Source of the DNA: Albidovulum sp.
Lineage (GTDB): Bacteria > Pseudomonadota > Alphaproteobacteria > Rhodobacterales > Rhodobacteraceae
Assembly (NCBI GenBank): GCA_020637635.1
Contig: JACKKB010000004.1
Location: 257,385 to 321,384 of the forward strand
DNA length: 64,000 nucleotides
Direction: 5' to 3'
A model generated the notes under the pieces. The model did no database searches and was not told the origin of the DNA. It saw only the letters and a program-made list of their open reading frames with translations. Made by a program: the position numbers and the translations under genes. Of the stretch, positions 32,727 through 45,886 are shown piece by piece. Numbering within the stretch: the first letter of the stretch is position 1; every line of letters begins with the position of its first letter.

Positions 32727-34991
32727 TCAGCCGCATTTCGAATGACCGCAGGACGGGCAGGTCATGCAGCCCTCGACCATGTGCATCCCGAACTGGCCAC
32801 AGGACGGACACGCCGGCCCGCGCGGGCTCTCGCCCACCGCCATCGCCCGGGACTTGGGATCGGATTTCAGGCCCAGCCCCTCGCCCTCGATGAAGCCGAT
32901 GGCGATCATGTGGCGCTCGATCACCGCCCCGATCGCGGCCAGGATCGAGGGGATGTAGCGACCCTGCATCCAGGCCCCGCCGCGCGGATCGAAGACGGCC
33001 TTCAGCTCCTCGACGACGAAACTCACGTCACCGCCCCTGCGGAACACCGCCGAGATCATCCGCGTCAGCGCCACCGTCCAGGCGAAGTGCTCCATGTTCT
33101 TGGAGTTGATGAAGACTTCGAAGGGCCGCCGATGCCCGCCCTGCACGATGTCGTTGATGGTGATGTAGATCGCATGCTCGCTGTCGGGCCACTTGAGCTT
33201 GTAGGTCGCCCCTTCCAGGGCCTGGGGCCGGTCCAATGGTTCGGAGAGATAGACGACCTCCGCCCCCCGATCCTGCTCGGGCGCCTCTTCGTCCTTCTCG
33301 GACACCGACAGGACCGAGCCCGTCACCGCGTTCGGCCGGTAGGTCGTGCAGCCCTTGCAGCCCTGATCCCAGGCGGCCATGTAGACGTCCTTGAACGCCT
33401 CGAAGCTGATTTCCTCGGGGCAGTTGATCGTCTTGGAAATCGACGAATCGACCCATTTCTGGGCCGCGGCCTGCATCCGCACATGTTCGAGCGGCGGCAA
33501 GGTCTGGGCGTTCACGAAATGCTCGGGCAAGGGCTTGTCGCCGAACCGCTCGCGCCAGAGCTGGACGGCGTAATCCACGACCTCCTCCTCGGTGCGCGAG
33601 CCGTCCTTCTGCAGCACCTTGCGCCTGTAGGCATAGGCGAAGACGGGCTCGATCCCGGACGAGACATTGCCGGCATAGAGCGAGATCGTGCCGGTGGGCG
33701 CGATCGAGGTCAGAAGCGCGTTGCGGATCCCGTGCTTCGCGATCGCCTCGCGCACGTCGTCGTCCATCTGCATCATCGTGCCCGAGGCGAGGAACTTCCC
33801 GGCATCGAAAAGCGGGAAGGCGCCCTTCTCCTTCGCGAGGTCCACCGAGGCGAGATAGGCCGCCCGCGCGATCCGCCGCATCCAGGCCTCGGTCTGCTTC
33901 GCGGCCTTTTCCGATCCATAGCGCAGCCCGACCATGAGAAGCGCGTCCGCCAGACCGGTGACGCCGAGACCGATGCGGCGCTTGGCCCGCGCTTCGGCCT
34001 CCTGCTCGGGCAAGGGAAAGCGCGAGGCGTCGACGGTGTTGTCCATCATCCGCACGGCCACCCGCACCAGTTGGTCGAGCGCGTCCTCGTCGAGCGCGGC
34101 GCCCTTGCCGAAGGGATCCCTGACCAGCCGCGCGAGGTTGACCGAGCCGAGCAGGCAGGCGCCATAGGGCGGCAGCGGCTGCTCGCCGCAGGGGTTGGTG
34201 GCCGCGATCGTCTCGACATAGCCGAGGTTGTTCGCGGCGTTGATGCGGTCGATGAAGATCACGCCCGGTTCGGCATAGTCGAAGGTCGCGCGCATGATCT
34301 TGTTCCACAGATCGCGCGCGTTCAGCGTGTGATAGACGCGGCCGCCGAAGGCAAGTTCCCAGGGGCCGTCTGCCTTCACCGCGGCCATGAAGGCGTCGGT
34401 AACCAGAACCGAGAGGTTGAACATGCGCAGCCGCGCGGCATCCTGCTTGGCCTCGATGAAGGCCTCGATATCGGGATGGTCGCAGCGCATCGTCGCCATC
34501 ATCGCACCTCGGCGCGAGCCGGCCGACATGATCGTGCGGCACATCGCGTCCCAGACATCCATGAAGCTCAGGGGGCCCGAGGCGTCCGCGGCCACACCCT
34601 TGACCTCGGCGCCGCGCGGGCGGATTGTCGAGAAGTCGTAGCCGATGCCGCCGCCCTGCTGCATGGTCAGCGCCGCTTCCTTCAGCGCGTCGAAGATACC
34701 GCCCATGTCGTCGGGGATCGTTCCCATGACGAAACAGTTGAAGAGCGTGACGGAGCGCCCGGTGCCCGCCCCGGCGGTGATCCGGCCTGCCGGCAGATAC
34801 TTGAAATCCTCAAGCGCGCCGTAGAAGCGCTCTTCCCATTTCGCGGGATCCTTCTCGACCGCGGCGAGCGCGCGGGCGATGCGCCGCCAGCTGTCCTCGA
34901 CGGTGGCATCGACGGGCGCGCCGTCGGCCGTCTTGAAGCGGTATTTCATGTCCCAGATCTGCTCGGCGATGGGGGCGGCGAAACGGGTCAT
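32727..34991 (-). CDS. nrdJ: Adenosylcobalamin-dependent (class II) ribonucleotide reductase
   Basis: 754 residues. Reduces ribonucleotides to deoxyribonucleotides with a B12-generated thiyl radical, independent of oxygen. Landmarks: LFNCFVMGTIPDDMGG with the first redox Cys, GGGIGYDFSTIRPRGA, the radical Cys and catalytic Glu in ATNPCGEQPLPPYGAC, APTGTISLYAGNVSSGIEP, and a C-terminal zinc-ribbon-like tail CPSCGQFGMHM...CPSCGHSKCG. ATG 34991 has a GAGGA ribosome site; an ATG seven codons upstream is an alternative. No cobalamin riboswitch could be seen in the roughly 130 bases before it. Confidence 0.95.
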   Translation of the reverse strand: MTRFAAPIAEQIWDMKYRFKTADGAPVDATVEDSWRRIARALAAVEKDPAKWEERFYGALEDFKYLPAGRITAGAGTGRSVTLFNCFVMGTIPDDMGGIFDALKEAALTMQQGGGIGYDFSTIRPRGAEVKGVAADASGPLSFMDVWDAMCRTIMSAGSRRGAMMATMRCDHPDIEAFIEAKQDAARLRMFNLSVLVTDAFMAAVKADGPWELAFGGRVYHTLNARDLWNKIMRATFDYAEPGVIFIDRINAANNLGYVETIAATNPCGEQPLPPYGACLLGSVNLARLVRDPFGKGAALDEDALDQLVRVAVRMMDNTVDASRFPLPEQEAEARAKRRIGLGVTGLADALLMVGLRYGSEKAAKQTEAWMRRIARAAYLASVDLAKEKGAFPLFDAGKFLASGTMMQMDDDVREAIAKHGIRNALLTSIAPTGTISLYAGNVSSGIEPVFAYAYRRKVLQKDGSRTEEEVVDYAVQLWRERFGDKPLPEHFVNAQTLPPLEHVRMQAAAQKWVDSSISKTINCPEEISFEAFKDVYMAAWDQGCKGCTTYRPNAVTGSVLSVSEKDEEAPEQDRGAEVVYLSEPLDRPQALEGATYKLKWPDSEHAIYITINDIVQGGHRRPFEVFINSKNMEHFAWTVALTRMISAVFRRGGDVSFVVEELKAVFDPRGGAWMQGRYIPSILAAIGAVIERHMIAIGFIEGEGLGLKSDPKSRAMAVGESPRGPACPSCGQFGMHMVEGCMTCPSCGHSKCG

Positions 34992-35122
34992 CGGCTGCTG
35001 TCCTCGGGGCATCTGGGGAGGAACGCCAAGATACGCCCCCCATCCCTGCGGGTCAACGCAAGATCGGGTATCGGGGCTTGCCTCCGCGGCGCGGTGCCAT
35101 ATCCTTGCCGACCGGGGGTGCC

Positions 35123-35554
35123 ATGACCGGATTCGTTCATCTACTGAAGCTTTGCGTGGGGGCCGAGAGCGTCGAGGATCTGCTCGACTGGCAGCGGACC
35201 AATCCTTCGCCCTTGGCCGATGGCGCGCGGCGCCACGTGACCCGGATGTGGCCGAAGCGCAAGACCGAGGTTCTGTCGGGCGGGTCACTCTACTGGGTCA
35301 TCAAGGGCGTGATCCTCTGCCGCCAGCGGATCCTCCGGCTCGAAGAGGTCGATCGCGGCGACGGGATCCGCCGCTGCGGCATCGTGATGGACCCGGCGGT
35401 GATCCGCACCGCGCCCGCGCCGCGCCGTCCGTTCCAGGGCTGGCGCTACCTCGACCCCGCAGACGCGCCGCGCGACCTGCCGCAGGCGCGCAGGGCCGAT
35501 ACGGCGCTGCCCGAGGAGATGGCGCTGGCGCTCGCCGAGATCGGCCTGCGCTAG
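35123..35554 (+). CDS. DUF1489 family protein
   Basis: 143 residues covering the whole DUF1489 domain, which is almost confined to alphaproteobacteria. Typical features are VHLLKLCVGAESVEDLLDWQ at the start, RHVTRMWPKR, GGSLYWVIKG and FQGWRYLDPADAPRDL. The mix of basic residues and the WVIKG strand suggests RNA or nucleotide binding, but no function is known. Convergent with hisG. Confidence 0.93.
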   Translation: MTGFVHLLKLCVGAESVEDLLDWQRTNPSPLADGARRHVTRMWPKRKTEVLSGGSLYWVIKGVILCRQRILRLEEVDRGDGIRRCGIVMDPAVIRTAPAPRRPFQGWRYLDPADAPRDLPQARRADTALPEEMALALAEIGLR

Positions 35555-35591
35555 CGGGTGCCCGAGACGGGTATTTGCACAACGAAGAAGA

Positions 35592-36296
35592 TCAGAGCGC
35601 CGGTGCCGTGAACCCGGTACGGCGCGAGAGAGCCTCGAGCGCGGAGCGGGGGCCGGGGGCCCAGTCGGCGGCGCGGGCCGCATAGAGGGTCGCCTGGCTT
35701 GCGTGGACCAGCCCGTCGGCGAGGATCTTCAGGTGGTTGGCGCGCAGGGTCTCGCCGGACGAGGTGATGTCGGCGACGGCTTCGGCGGTGAGGTTCTTCA
35801 CCGTGCCCTCGGTCGCGCCCTGGCTGTCGACCAGCTGATAATCGGCGACGCCGTTGGCGCGCAGGAAGTCGCGGACCAGGCGGTGATACTTCGTCGCGAT
35901 GCGCAGCCGGTGGCCATGCGCGCGGCGGAAGGCGGCGGCGGCGGCGTCGAGATCGTCTAGCGTGTCGACATCGACCCAGGCCGTCGGCACAGCCAGCACC
36001 AGATCGGCATGGCCGAAGCCCATCGGCGCCAGGGCGGCCACCTGCCGGTCCCAGTCGGCGAGCTTCTCGCGCACGAGATCGGAGCCGGTGACGCCGATGT
36101 GGATGCGTCCCGCGGCAAGTTCGCGCGGCATCTCGCCGGCGGCGAGAAGAACAAGCTCCAGACCGGCGATGCCGTCAACGGCGCCGGAATATTCGCGCAC
36201 CGACCCGGCGCGGCGCAGCGTCACGCCGCGGGCGCCGAACCAGTCGAAGGTCTGTTCCATGAGCCGCCCCTTGGAGGGCACGCCGAGCTTCAGCAT
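35592..36296 (-). CDS. hisG: ATP phosphoribosyltransferase, short form
   Basis: 234 residues: the short HisG_S form lacking the C-terminal regulatory domain, which therefore needs HisZ. Catalyses the first step of histidine biosynthesis (ATP plus PRPP). Landmarks are LGVPSKGRLMEQTFDWF, GVTGSDLVREKLADWD, and the PRPP/ATP region SQGATEGTVKNLTAEAVADI (part of it) with SSGETLRANHLK. Overlaps the hisZ 3' end by 7 bases; last gene of hisS-hisZ-hisG. Confidence 0.96.
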   Translation of the reverse strand: MLKLGVPSKGRLMEQTFDWFGARGVTLRRAGSVREYSGAVDGIAGLELVLLAAGEMPRELAAGRIHIGVTGSDLVREKLADWDRQVAALAPMGFGHADLVLAVPTAWVDVDTLDDLDAAAAAFRRAHGHRLRIATKYHRLVRDFLRANGVADYQLVDSQGATEGTVKNLTAEAVADITSSGETLRANHLKILADGLVHASQATLYAARAADWAPGPRSALEALSRRTGFTAPAL

Positions 36297-37384
36297 CGCG
36301 CCGCCTCCGCCAGATCGGCGGCAAGGCCCGGCCGGATCACGCCGCCGACGGCGGGGATCGACCGCCCCTGCCCCAGCACCGCCGTCAGCGCGTCGTAGCG
36401 GCCGCCCGAGGCGACCGGCGGCAGGTCCGGGTCGGCGGCGAGGAACGAGAACACGAAGCCGTCATAGTATTCGAGCGTGGTGCGGCCGTGGCTCGCCTCG
36501 AAATCGAGCGTCCCGACCCCGATCCCCCGCGCGGCGAGCGCGTCGAGCCGCGCGTCCATCCGGCCGACCGCGGGGGCGATGGCGGGCATGTCGCGCGCGG
36601 TCTCTCGCAGATGGGCGAGCGCGGCGGGGCACGGGGCGGAGAGGTTGAGCAGATCCTCGAGCCGCGCGACCTCCTCGGCCGAGATCGGCGGGGCGGCGGC
36701 GTCTTCGGCAAGCGCGGCAAGGCGCGCCGCGATCTCGGCCTCGCTGCGCAGCCCGATCAGCGGCGCGGCCGTCTGCGGCCCGCCCGCCGCCAGTGCGGCA
36801 AGAAGGCGGGCGCGGCTTTCGGGCACCGGCGCGCGGCCGCCGAAGCGGTCGAGAAGCTGGGTGAAGCGGCGGGGTCGCCAGATGTGGCGAAGAAGCGCGG
36901 CCTTGCGCGTCTCGAGCGTCTTCAGGCCGCGCACCGCCGCGGCAAGGATGGCAAGATCACCGGTGACGGCGCGGAGGCCAAGGGGCGCCAGCAGGCCGGA
37001 GAACAGGGCGAAGACCTCGGCATCCGCACGCTCGGGGGTGTCGCGGGCGAAGACCTCGTAGCCCACCTGGAAATACTCGGATGTCCGCGCGCTCAGATGC
37101 TCCTGCTTGCGGAAGACCTCGCCGAAATAGCAGTAGCGGGCGGGCTCCGCGCCGCCCGACATGTGCATCTGCACCACCGGCACGGTGAAATCGGGGCGCA
37201 GCATCATCTCGCCGCGCAGCGGGTCGGCGGTGACATAGGCGCGGGCGCGGATATCCTCGCCGTAAAGGTCGAGAAGCACCTCGGCGGGTTGCAGGATGTC
37301 GGCCTCGACCGGCACCGCGCCCGCGTCGCGGAACGCCGCCATGAGACGGTCGGCCTCGGCCCTCGCTGCCGCCTTGAGCGCCAT
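36290..37384 (-). CDS. hisZ: ATP phosphoribosyltransferase regulatory subunit
   Basis: 364 residues, a HisRS-like paralogue without aminoacylation ability. Joins short HisG as the histidine-sensing subunit. Class II synthetase-like core: RGEMMLRPDFTVPVVQMHMS, YCYFGEVFRKQEHLSARTSE, EYFQVGYEVF and C-terminal GGRYDALTAVLGQG. Its ATG immediately follows the hisS stop, and it overlaps hisG, so all three are one transcript. Confidence 0.95.
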   Translation of the reverse strand: MALKAAARAEADRLMAAFRDAGAVPVEADILQPAEVLLDLYGEDIRARAYVTADPLRGEMMLRPDFTVPVVQMHMSGGAEPARYCYFGEVFRKQEHLSARTSEYFQVGYEVFARDTPERADAEVFALFSGLLAPLGLRAVTGDLAILAAAVRGLKTLETRKAALLRHIWRPRRFTQLLDRFGGRAPVPESRARLLAALAAGGPQTAAPLIGLRSEAEIAARLAALAEDAAAPPISAEEVARLEDLLNLSAPCPAALAHLRETARDMPAIAPAVGRMDARLDALAARGIGVGTLDFEASHGRTTLEYYDGFVFSFLAADPDLPPVASGGRYDALTAVLGQGRSIPAVGGVIRPGLAADLAEAARC

Positions 37385-38875
37385 TCACCCCTGCCCCAGA
37401 AGGCGTTTGACCTCGGTCACGAGGTCGCTGCGCGGCACCTCGGTCTGGGCGGGCTGGCTTTTCCATTCCTCGTGGCTCGCCTCGGCGGCGATCTTCGCGC
37501 CGAGGAACAGATCCTTGAGCTGGACGACGCCGCGCGCCGCCTCGTCGGTGCCCTGGATGACGGCGACGGGGGAATTGCGCTTGTCGGCGTATTTCAACTG
37601 GTTGCCGAAGTTCTTGGGATTGCCGAGATAGACCTCGGCGCGGATGCCGGCGCGGCGCAGGTCGGTCGCCATCGCCTGATAGTCGGCCATCCGGTCACGG
37701 TCCATGACGGTGACGACGACCGGCCCGTGCGTATCGGCCTGCACCCGCCCCTTGGCATGAAGCGCGGCAAGCAGGCGGTCGACCCCGATCGAGATGCCGG
37801 TGGCGGGCACCGACTGGCCGGTGAATCGCTTGACGAGATCGTCGTAGCGCCCGCCGCCGGCGACCGAACCGAACTGGCGCGGGCGGCCCTTTTCGTCGGT
37901 GATCTCGAAGGTCAGCTCGGCCTCGAAGACGGGGCCGGTGTAGTAGCCGAGGCCGCGGACCACGGAGGGGTCGATGACGATGCGGTCGGGACCGTAGCCC
38001 TGGGCGGCGAGGAGTTGGGCAATGGTTTCAAGCTCTTGAGCGCCTTCAGTGCCGATGGCGGAACCGCCTGCGAGTTCGCGCAGCCGGGCTACAGTGTCCG
38101 GCCCGGTGTCGCGTCGGGCGGACATGAACCCCAGGACAACATCGGCCTGCCCTTCGGACAGCCCCGCACCCTTTGTGAAATCCCCACTCTCGTCCTTCCG
38201 CCCTTCGCCCAGAAGCGCCCGCACACCCTCTGGCCCAAGCCGGTCCAGCTTGTCGATGGCGCGCATCACGATGCCGCGTTCCTGCTCGAACTTCGAGGGA
38301 TCAGCGGGGTCGAGGATCCCCGCGACCTCCATCACTCCGTTCAGCACCTTGCGGTTGTTCACCCGCACGAGGTAGTCACCCCGATCGATCCCGACCTCTT
38401 CCAGCGTGTCGGCCAGCATCGCGCAGATCTCCGCATCGGCGGCGATGCTGGCGGAACCGACTGTATCGGCATCGCATTGATAGAATTGGCGAAACCGCCC
38501 CGGCCCGGGCTTCTCGTTGCGCCAGACGGGCCCCATCGCATAGCGCCGGTAGGGGCTTGGCAGATCGTTGCGGTACTGCGCCGCGACCCGCGCGAGCGGC
38601 GCGGTCAGGTCGTAGCGGAGCGCCAGCCAGTCCTTGTCCTCGTCCTGCCAGGCAAAGACGCCCTCGTTCGGCCGGTCGACATCGGGCAGGAACTTGCCCA
38701 GCGCCTCCACGGTCTCGACGGCCGAGGTTTCGAGCGGATCGAAACCGTAGCGGTGATAGACCGCGGCGATGCGGTCGAGCATCGCCTTGCGCGCGCTGAC
38801 CTCGGCGCCCATGTAGTCGCGGAACCCTTTAGGGGTTTCCGCGCGCGGTCTTACGGGGCCCTTGTCCTTGGCCAT
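37385..38875 (-). CDS. hisS: Histidyl-tRNA synthetase
   Basis: 496 residues. Class II aminoacyl-tRNA synthetase. N-terminal ETPKGFRDYMGAE, motif 2 region FRQFYQCDADTVGSAS, histidine-specific RGLGYYTGPVFEAEL and motif 3 GISIGVDRLLAAL, then the anticodon-binding domain. About 50-70 residues longer than E. coli HisS, as usual in alphaproteobacteria. ATG 38875 follows AAAGG at 7 bases; ATG 38890 is an alternative. First gene of a hisSZG operon that ties tRNA charging to histidine synthesis. Confidence 0.96.
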   Translation of the reverse strand: MAKDKGPVRPRAETPKGFRDYMGAEVSARKAMLDRIAAVYHRYGFDPLETSAVETVEALGKFLPDVDRPNEGVFAWQDEDKDWLALRYDLTAPLARVAAQYRNDLPSPYRRYAMGPVWRNEKPGPGRFRQFYQCDADTVGSASIAADAEICAMLADTLEEVGIDRGDYLVRVNNRKVLNGVMEVAGILDPADPSKFEQERGIVMRAIDKLDRLGPEGVRALLGEGRKDESGDFTKGAGLSEGQADVVLGFMSARRDTGPDTVARLRELAGGSAIGTEGAQELETIAQLLAAQGYGPDRIVIDPSVVRGLGYYTGPVFEAELTFEITDEKGRPRQFGSVAGGGRYDDLVKRFTGQSVPATGISIGVDRLLAALHAKGRVQADTHGPVVVTVMDRDRMADYQAMATDLRRAGIRAEVYLGNPKNFGNQLKYADKRNSPVAVIQGTDEAARGVVQLKDLFLGAKIAAEASHEEWKSQPAQTEVPRSDLVTEVKRLLGQG

Positions 38876-39004
38876 GCTGACGCCTTTCATCGTGTCGCGC
38901 CGGGGTGTAGCGGATGGGCGCCAACGGAACAAGCACCGGCACCACTCCGGCTCGCAAATCGCCGCCAGGCGGGCTAGAAGTACCCGGGCGGAGACGAGGG
39001 AGCG

Positions 39005-39211
39005 ATGGACGACCGGCTGCAACGGAACGAGGAAGAGGTCGCGCATCTGAGGCGCGCGGTCGAGGATCTGTCGGACGAGGTCGCGCGACAGGCCCGCGAG
39101 ATCGCGGTTCTGACGCGCCGGGTCACCCTTCTTCTGGAGCGCGCCGCCGAGGCGGAAGCCGAGGCCGGAGGCGCCCTGCCCCTCGCCGACCGGAAACCAC
39201 CGCACTGGTGA
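39005..39211 (+). CDS. slyX: SlyX family protein
   Basis: 68 residues, nearly all one coiled coil with heptads (VAHLRRAVEDLSDEVARQAR, EIAVLTRRVTLLLER) and the family-typical C-terminal PPHW. SlyX function is unknown. Divergent from hisS with 129 bases between. Confidence 0.92.
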   Translation: MDDRLQRNEEEVAHLRRAVEDLSDEVARQAREIAVLTRRVTLLLERAAEAEAEAGGALPLADRKPPHW

Positions 39212-39262
39212 CGGCAGCCGGCCCCGGTGCTAGCATGGGACCACCCCGCCCATGAGGCCGAG

Positions 39263-39667
39263 ATGCATGCCCGCTGGCTCCTCCTGCTGCTTGCCGCCTC
39301 TCCCGCGGGCGCCGAGGTCCTGACCTTCGAGAGTGAAGACAGCAACATCCGCTGCAGCCTCGCCGACCGGCCGGGGGGCGGCGACCTTTACTGCGTGATC
39401 GCCACGACCGATGCCGCCCCGGCAGAGCCCCGGCCCGAGGATTGTGTGCTCGACTGGGGCAATTCCTTCTTCATGACCGACAGTGGCGAGGTGCAGATCC
39501 TCTGCGAGATGGTGCAGCCCAATCTCGGCGCCGGCACGCGGGTGCCGGCAGGCACCACGGTCAGATCGGGCGCCTTCAGCTGTACCGCGACCGAGGGCGC
39601 GATCGATTGCCGCAACGGCAAAGGCCACGGCTTCTTCCTGTCGCGCGCCAGCCAGCGCGTGTTCTGA
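39263..39667 (+). CDS. Secreted protein, DUF6636-like
   Basis: 134 residues with a short Sec signal (ARWLLLLLAASPAGA). The mature part has the FESEDSNIRCSL start and six Cys in pairs (IRCSLADR, LYCVIAT, EDCVLDWG, ILCEMVQ, FSCTATEG, IDCRNGKGHGFFLSR), implying disulfides in the periplasm. The S-x-NIxC pattern with the final CRNxxGHGF is like DUF6636 proteins. ATG 39263 selected for the signal peptide. Confidence 0.8.
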   Translation: MHARWLLLLLAASPAGAEVLTFESEDSNIRCSLADRPGGGDLYCVIATTDAAPAEPRPEDCVLDWGNSFFMTDSGEVQILCEMVQPNLGAGTRVPAGTTVRSGAFSCTATEGAIDCRNGKGHGFFLSRASQRVF

Positions 39668-39737
39668 GGGCCGCCGAGGCTCTTGCCCTTGCCACGGAGG
39701 ACTGACAGGCTGGGCGCGAAAGCCGCTCGCGACCCCC

Positions 39738-40805
39738 ATGTCCCTTTTCATCCGCCTCTTCGGCCGACCGCACTGGCCAACCGTCCTGCTGACCTATGTG
39801 TTGGCCCTTTCCGGCGGTTTCGCGGCGAAGGCCGCGCATCTGCCGCTGCCGATGCTGCTCGGCTCGCTCGTGGCGACCGGGGCGGCGACCATCGGCGGAC
39901 TACGGCCGCTCGGCCACCTGCCGCAGGCACCGCAGAAAATCCGCATGATGTTCATCCCTGTGATCGGCGTGGCCATCGGCGGCTCGGCCCGGCCCGAGAT
40001 CCTCGAACAGGCCGGGGAGTGGCTGCCCTCGCTGGCGGCGCTCTGCCTCTTCATTCCGGTGGCGCATTACATGGGCTTCCGGCTCTATGCCGCCCAGGGG
40101 GTCGACCGGCTGACGGCCTTCTACGGCGCCGCCCCGGGCGGGCTCGTCGAGACCGTGCAGATGGGCGAGGATGCGGGCGCCGACATCCAGATGCTGGCGA
40201 TGCTGCAGTTCCTCCGGCTGATCGTCACCATCGTCTTCATCCCGCTTGCCTTCACCTGGCTCGAAGGCCACGCGGTGGGGTCGGCAAGCGGCGCCAGGGT
40301 CACGGGCGGCGAGCTCGGGGTGCGCGAGGTTGCGGTCCTTCTGGCCTGTGGCGTTTTCGGGGCGCTCGCGGGTTTGCGCCTGCGCCTTCCGGCGGGCCAT
40401 GTGATCGGGCCGATCGTCCTCTCGGGCGGCGCCCATATGGCGGGCCTCACCCACGCGGTGCCGCCCGGCTGGCTCGTCTCGGCGACACAGGTGGTCATCG
40501 GCACCTCGCTCGGCGTGCGCTTTGCCGGCATGCCGAAGGCGCGCATCCTGACCGCGCTGCGCATGGCACTCGTGAATTCCGCCTGCGTGATCGGGCTTGC
40601 CACCGGCTTTGCCTTTGCGGTTGCGCCACTCGCCGACGAACCGGTGCGCGCCGTCTTCCTCGCCTTCGCGCCCGGCGGGCTGGTCGAGATGGGGCTCATC
40701 GCGCTCAGCCTGAAGCTCTCGATCCTCTACGTGACCGCACATCACCTGCTGCGCATCGTCCTTGCGGTCAGCTTCGCGCGCTGGTTCGGTCACCGTCTGC
40801 GCTAG
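39738..40805 (+). CDS. AbrB family membrane protein (PF05145)
   Basis: 355 residues with about ten membrane helices as two similar halves. Each half carries the family's duplicated pattern: LPLPMLLGSLVATG with FYGAAPGGLVETVQMGEDAG in the first, and LPAGHVIGPIVLSGGAHM with AFAPGGLVEMGLIALSL in the second. Such proteins were mis-named ammonia monooxygenases or AbrB regulators; they are membrane proteins of unknown transport role. ATG 39738 follows the first PLATP codons; no strong ribosome site. Confidence 0.9.
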   Translation: MSLFIRLFGRPHWPTVLLTYVLALSGGFAAKAAHLPLPMLLGSLVATGAATIGGLRPLGHLPQAPQKIRMMFIPVIGVAIGGSARPEILEQAGEWLPSLAALCLFIPVAHYMGFRLYAAQGVDRLTAFYGAAPGGLVETVQMGEDAGADIQMLAMLQFLRLIVTIVFIPLAFTWLEGHAVGSASGARVTGGELGVREVAVLLACGVFGALAGLRLRLPAGHVIGPIVLSGGAHMAGLTHAVPPGWLVSATQVVIGTSLGVRFAGMPKARILTALRMALVNSACVIGLATGFAFAVAPLADEPVRAVFLAFAPGGLVEMGLIALSLKLSILYVTAHHLLRIVLAVSFARWFGHRLR

Positions 40806-40815
40806 GGCACGGCGA

Positions 40816-42372
40816 TCAGAGCAACCATTCGACCGGCAGCCAGCCGATCACCCGCACGAGCACGCGCAGCGGCAGCGTCGCGTCGGGCTCGACCGTCGAG
40901 GCAAGGGTCTCGCCGTTGGTGTCGGTCGTCGTCCAGACAAGGCCGCCGCCGGCACCTCGCGTCACCCGCCAGGCCAGTTGCGGCAGGTTCCGGTCGAGCC
41001 AGTCCGACATTCCGGCGGCAATCTTCGGGCTGTCGATCAGAAGCCCCATCTCGCAGTTGAGGTGCTTGGAGCGCGGATCGAAGTTGAACGAGCCGATGAA
41101 GGCGCGGCGGCCGTCGATCGACATGCTCTTGGCATGCAGCGCGGCCTGAGAAAGCTCCTCGATCCCGAGATCGTTGACCGACCGGCGCCCCGCACCCTCG
41201 GCGCGCAGTTCGTAGACCTCGACGCCGGCATCGAGAAGCGCCTCGCGATAGCCGATGTAGCCGGCGTGAACGGGCACCACGTCGGTCGCGGCAAGCGCAT
41301 TCGTCAACGTCCGGACCCGGGCGCCGCCTGCCGCGAAACCGACGATCCGTTCGGTGCCGCGCACGCCCGGAATGAAATAGGCCGAGACGATGTCGACCGA
41401 GTGCGCCGGCGTGCCGATCGCCGCCATCAGCTTCTGGATCATCAACTCCTCGCGCTCGGCCAGCCCCTCGGCCTTGGCGGGATCGTCGCTGAAAAGCGTG
41501 GCCGGCACCCATTCGAGCGGCAGCGTCCCGGCCTCAAGATGCGCGACGATCGGCGTCGCGCGCACCGCCTCGCCGTAGGCCATGCCCTGCGCCGAGGCGG
41601 CAAGTGCGGCGTCGCGCGCGGCGAGCCTGCCCTCGGCGCCGGGGTCCGCCGCGATCAGAAGGGCGGCCGGCACCGCCGAGGCGCTGGCCCAGTAGCGGTC
41701 GAAATCGGCGCCCACATCGGCGGCGGCAGGCCCGGCGGCCAGCACGTCGAGATCGAAGTAGAGATGGCCGGAGCCGGTCTCGAAATAGATGTTGCCGATG
41801 TTGCGCCCGCCGACGATCGTCACCGCGCCATCGACCGTGAAGCTCTTGTTGTGCATCCGGCGGTTCAGCCGGAAGAAGTCGAAGGCGTAGTTCAGGAGGC
41901 GCGGCCGGCGCAGGACGAAGGGGTTGAAATACCGCACCTCGGCCATGGGCAGCGCATCGAGTGCCGCCATCTCCTGATCGAGCGCGGGCGTGCCGTTGTC
42001 GTCGACGAGAAGCCGCACCCGAACGCCGCGTTCGGCCGCCGCCTGCAACGCGCCCAGAAGCCTGAGCCCGGTCAGGTCGTCCTGCCAGATATAGTATTGC
42101 GCGTCGATCGAGCGTTCGGCCGCCTGCGCCAGCGCCATCCGCGCCGCGAAGGCCTCGAGCCCGGAGCCGAGCGGCAGGATCCCCGAGGTGCCGGGGTGGC
42201 TGGCGGCAACCGACAGGATTGCCCGTCCGAGCGTTGTGTCCCCGGCCGCAGGGATCGCCGACGAGGCGACCCGCCCGGCCAGCGAGGGCATCGGGAAGAG
42301 CAGCCGGAGCCCGAGGATCGCCATCCCCGCGAGCAGAATGAGGACCGCGGTCCAGCGCATGAGGCGGCGCAC
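40816..42372 (-). CDS. Phospholipase D family protein (cardiolipin synthase C-like)
   Basis: About 518 residues. One N-terminal membrane helix (RWTAVLILLAGMAILGLRLL) then two PLD domains, each with an intact HKD motif: HNKSFTVDGAVTIVGGRNIG and HAKSMSIDGRRAFIGSFNFD. The two-HKD layout and the YYIWQDDLTGLRLLGAL-type segment match ClsC enzymes that build cardiolipin. GTG 42372 is chosen for its GGAG site inside the end of dnaE; ATG 42360 is the alternative. The gene starts 5 bases after the dnaE stop, so the two are co-transcribed. Confidence 0.9.
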   Translation of the reverse strand: MRRLMRWTAVLILLAGMAILGLRLLFPMPSLAGRVASSAIPAAGDTTLGRAILSVAASHPGTSGILPLGSGLEAFAARMALAQAAERSIDAQYYIWQDDLTGLRLLGALQAAAERGVRVRLLVDDNGTPALDQEMAALDALPMAEVRYFNPFVLRRPRLLNYAFDFFRLNRRMHNKSFTVDGAVTIVGGRNIGNIYFETGSGHLYFDLDVLAAGPAAADVGADFDRYWASASAVPAALLIAADPGAEGRLAARDAALAASAQGMAYGEAVRATPIVAHLEAGTLPLEWVPATLFSDDPAKAEGLAEREELMIQKLMAAIGTPAHSVDIVSAYFIPGVRGTERIVGFAAGGARVRTLTNALAATDVVPVHAGYIGYREALLDAGVEVYELRAEGAGRRSVNDLGIEELSQAALHAKSMSIDGRRAFIGSFNFDPRSKHLNCEMGLLIDSPKIAAGMSDWLDRNLPQLAWRVTRGAGGGLVWTTTDTNGETLASTVEPDATLPLRVLVRVIGWLPVEWLL

Positions 42373-42376
42373 GGGA

Positions 42377-45886
<3,510 letters not shown>

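Noticed and set aside
34992..35122. Possible cobalamin riboswitch before nrdJ
   Set aside because: The gap is short and no B12-box-like sequence or multi-stem layout could be found.
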